NCBI GenBank assembly: GCA_900545935.1
Contig: URAP01000042.1
Span: forward strand, 1-14,191
Length of the DNA stretch: 14,191 nt
Source of the DNA: an uncultured Eubacteriales bacterium
GTDB lineage: Bacteria > Bacillota > Clostridia > Oscillospirales > CAG-272
Direction of reading: 5' to 3'
Under the pieces are notes generated by a model that saw only the letters and a program-made list of their open reading frames with translations, was not told where the DNA came from and ran no database searches. Position 1 is the stretch's first letter, and each line of letters begins with the position of its first letter. Positions 13,301-14,191 of the stretch are shown piece by piece. Position numbers and translations under genes: made by a program.

Positions 13301-14191
13301 TGGAAGAGAATACGGTCAACTGCGCGTGCGATGACGACGCTGCGTGTAAAAAATCGGTTCCTTCTCCTGACGGTCGCGCGGTATACCGTGCGGATTTTCC
13401 GGTTATACGTCGGCTGCTCAGCTGCACACGCCGTGCGGTCGACGAGTACGGAATGATAGAGGAGGGAGACCGTATTGCCGTCGGTCTCTCGGGAGGTAAG
13501 GACTCTATCGCGCTGCTCTGTGCGCTTATCAATCTTTCTGTTTTTTATCCGAAGCATTTTGAGCTTGTCGCAGTCACCGCCGATATGAGCTTTGAGGATA
13601 TCGGCAGACCGGCAATGGATTTTTCGCCTGTTCGTGAATTTTGCGAGAGCAGGGGAGTACCGTTCCGACTTGTCAAGACTCATCTCGCTAAGATAATTTT
13701 CGAGACACGAAAGGAGTCGAACCCCTGCTCGCTCTGTGCCAAGATGCGGCGCGGGATACTCCATGATGCCGCGATCGAGGCGGGCTGCAACAAGATAGCA
13801 CTCGGTCATCATTACGATGATGCCGTCGAGACCTTTATGCTGAACCTGTTTCACGAGGGAAGGCTCGGCTCGTTTTCGCCGGTTACATATCTCGACCGAA
13901 AAAAGATAACCCTTATCCGTCCGCTCATCTATGCGCCGGAAAAGGATATACGGTATTTTCTTGCTCACAATGAGCTTCCCGTTGTTCCGTCCTCCTGCCC
14001 TGAGGACGGGCACACCGAGCGTGAGGAGATGAAGCAGCTGCTCGCACAGTTAGACCGTAAGTACAAGGGACTTAAGCACCGCATATTCGGCTCGCTCCAG
14101 TCGGCGGGCATAGACGGCTATGCTCCGCGCAGATATGCGAATGCGGTAAAGGAGGCGCGCCGCGCGGAAAAGGAAGCCTCGACCGCCGGTA
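13300..14191 (+). CDS. ttcA: TtcA-family tRNA 2-thiocytidine synthetase, partial at right edge
   Basis: Predicted PP-loop tRNA thiolase that activates cytidine-32 by adenylation and inserts sulfur using an iron-sulfur cluster. The reading frame is open to the window end (297 codons seen). The ATP-binding PP-loop is SGGKDS (64-69). The cluster motif PCSLC gives Cys143 and Cys146, followed by KMRRGIL; a further Cys233 lies in SSCPED, as in the family. IALGHHYDDAVETFMLNLF (167-185) is the second conserved block. The first 35 residues are an acidic extension carrying three cysteines (8, 10, 16), not usual in TtcA. The ATG shares its A with the upstream TGA stop, and GGAG (13288-13291) lies 8 nt before it. 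Some Firmicute members of this family are poorly characterised, so the substrate could be another tRNA base. Confidence 0.85.
   Translation, partial: MEENTVNCACDDDAACKKSVPSPDGRAVYRADFPVIRRLLSCTRRAVDEYGMIEEGDRIAVGLSGGKDSIALLCALINLSVFYPKHFELVAVTADMSFEDIGRPAMDFSPVREFCESRGVPFRLVKTHLAKIIFETRKESNPCSLCAKMRRGILHDAAIEAGCNKIALGHHYDDAVETFMLNLFHEGRLGSFSPVTYLDRKKITLIRPLIYAPEKDIRYFLAHNELPVVPSSCPEDGHTEREEMKQLLAQLDRKYKGLKHRIFGSLQSAGIDGYAPRRYANAVKEARRAEKEASTAG

Noticed and set aside
13120..14013. 297-codon minus-strand open frame opposite ttcA
   Set aside because: The plus strand there encodes an intact PP-loop thiolase with all key motifs.

Overview
The window looks like a piece of chromosome from a low-to-mid GC Firmicute of the class Clostridia, probably a gut Oscillospiraceae/Ruminococcaceae-type anaerobe. 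I infer this from the PcrA (not UvrD/Rep) form of the helicase, the strong AGGAG-type ribosome binding sites, sigma-A-like TTGACA/TATAAT promoters, a lipoprotein-type (Gram-positive) binding protein, and a single-TM-anchored surface protein. No database search was possible, so the taxonomy is inference. Most of the content is housekeeping or transport. I do not see a complete novel defence, CRISPR or toxin system.

Layout. (1) Positions 1-540: an upstream gene's terminator, then a decayed minus-strand transposase fragment that has left no intact open frame, a long imperfect hairpin, and the pcrA promoter with a terminator-like leader hairpin. (2) 543-2936: pcrA. (3) 2937-3263: a block of direct and inverted repeats, an AT hairpin and a perfect-consensus extended promoter. 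(4) 3264-3605: a small Cys-rich two-TM protein of unknown function, followed by a clean terminator. (5) 3700-8584: a complete five-gene branched-chain amino acid type (HAAT) ABC transporter operon, livK-livH-livM-livG-livF. livK and livH are separated by a large structured spacer with mutually exclusive hairpins. The operon ends in a strong terminator with a GAAA loop. (6) 8751-9403: a gene-free stretch holding the facing terminator of the next, minus-strand operon. (7) 9404-10809 (minus): an ECF sigma factor gene overlapping by ATGA a gene for a membrane protein that is probably its partner or anti-sigma factor. (8) 11060-14191: a perfect-consensus promoter, yajC, a secreted or anchored right-handed beta-helix protein with a ladder of cysteines, and a TtcA-type tRNA thiolase cut by the right edge.

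How the parts work together. LivK would capture an amino acid outside the membrane, LivHM form the channel, and LivGF hydrolyse ATP. SigmaECF and its membrane partner form a probable envelope-signal switch that reads away from yajC. YajC (Sec accessory) heads a short cluster with an exported beta-helix protein. The liv operon and the sigma operon converge on 8584-9404, while the sigma operon and yajC diverge from 10810-11124.

The most interesting leads are the Cys-ladder beta-helix protein, the sigma/partner pair without a visible zinc anti-sigma motif, the competing hairpins between livK and livH, a shared 16-nt leader module in front of pcrA and the beta-helix gene, the small Cys-rich membrane protein under an unusually strong promoter, and the transposase relic.
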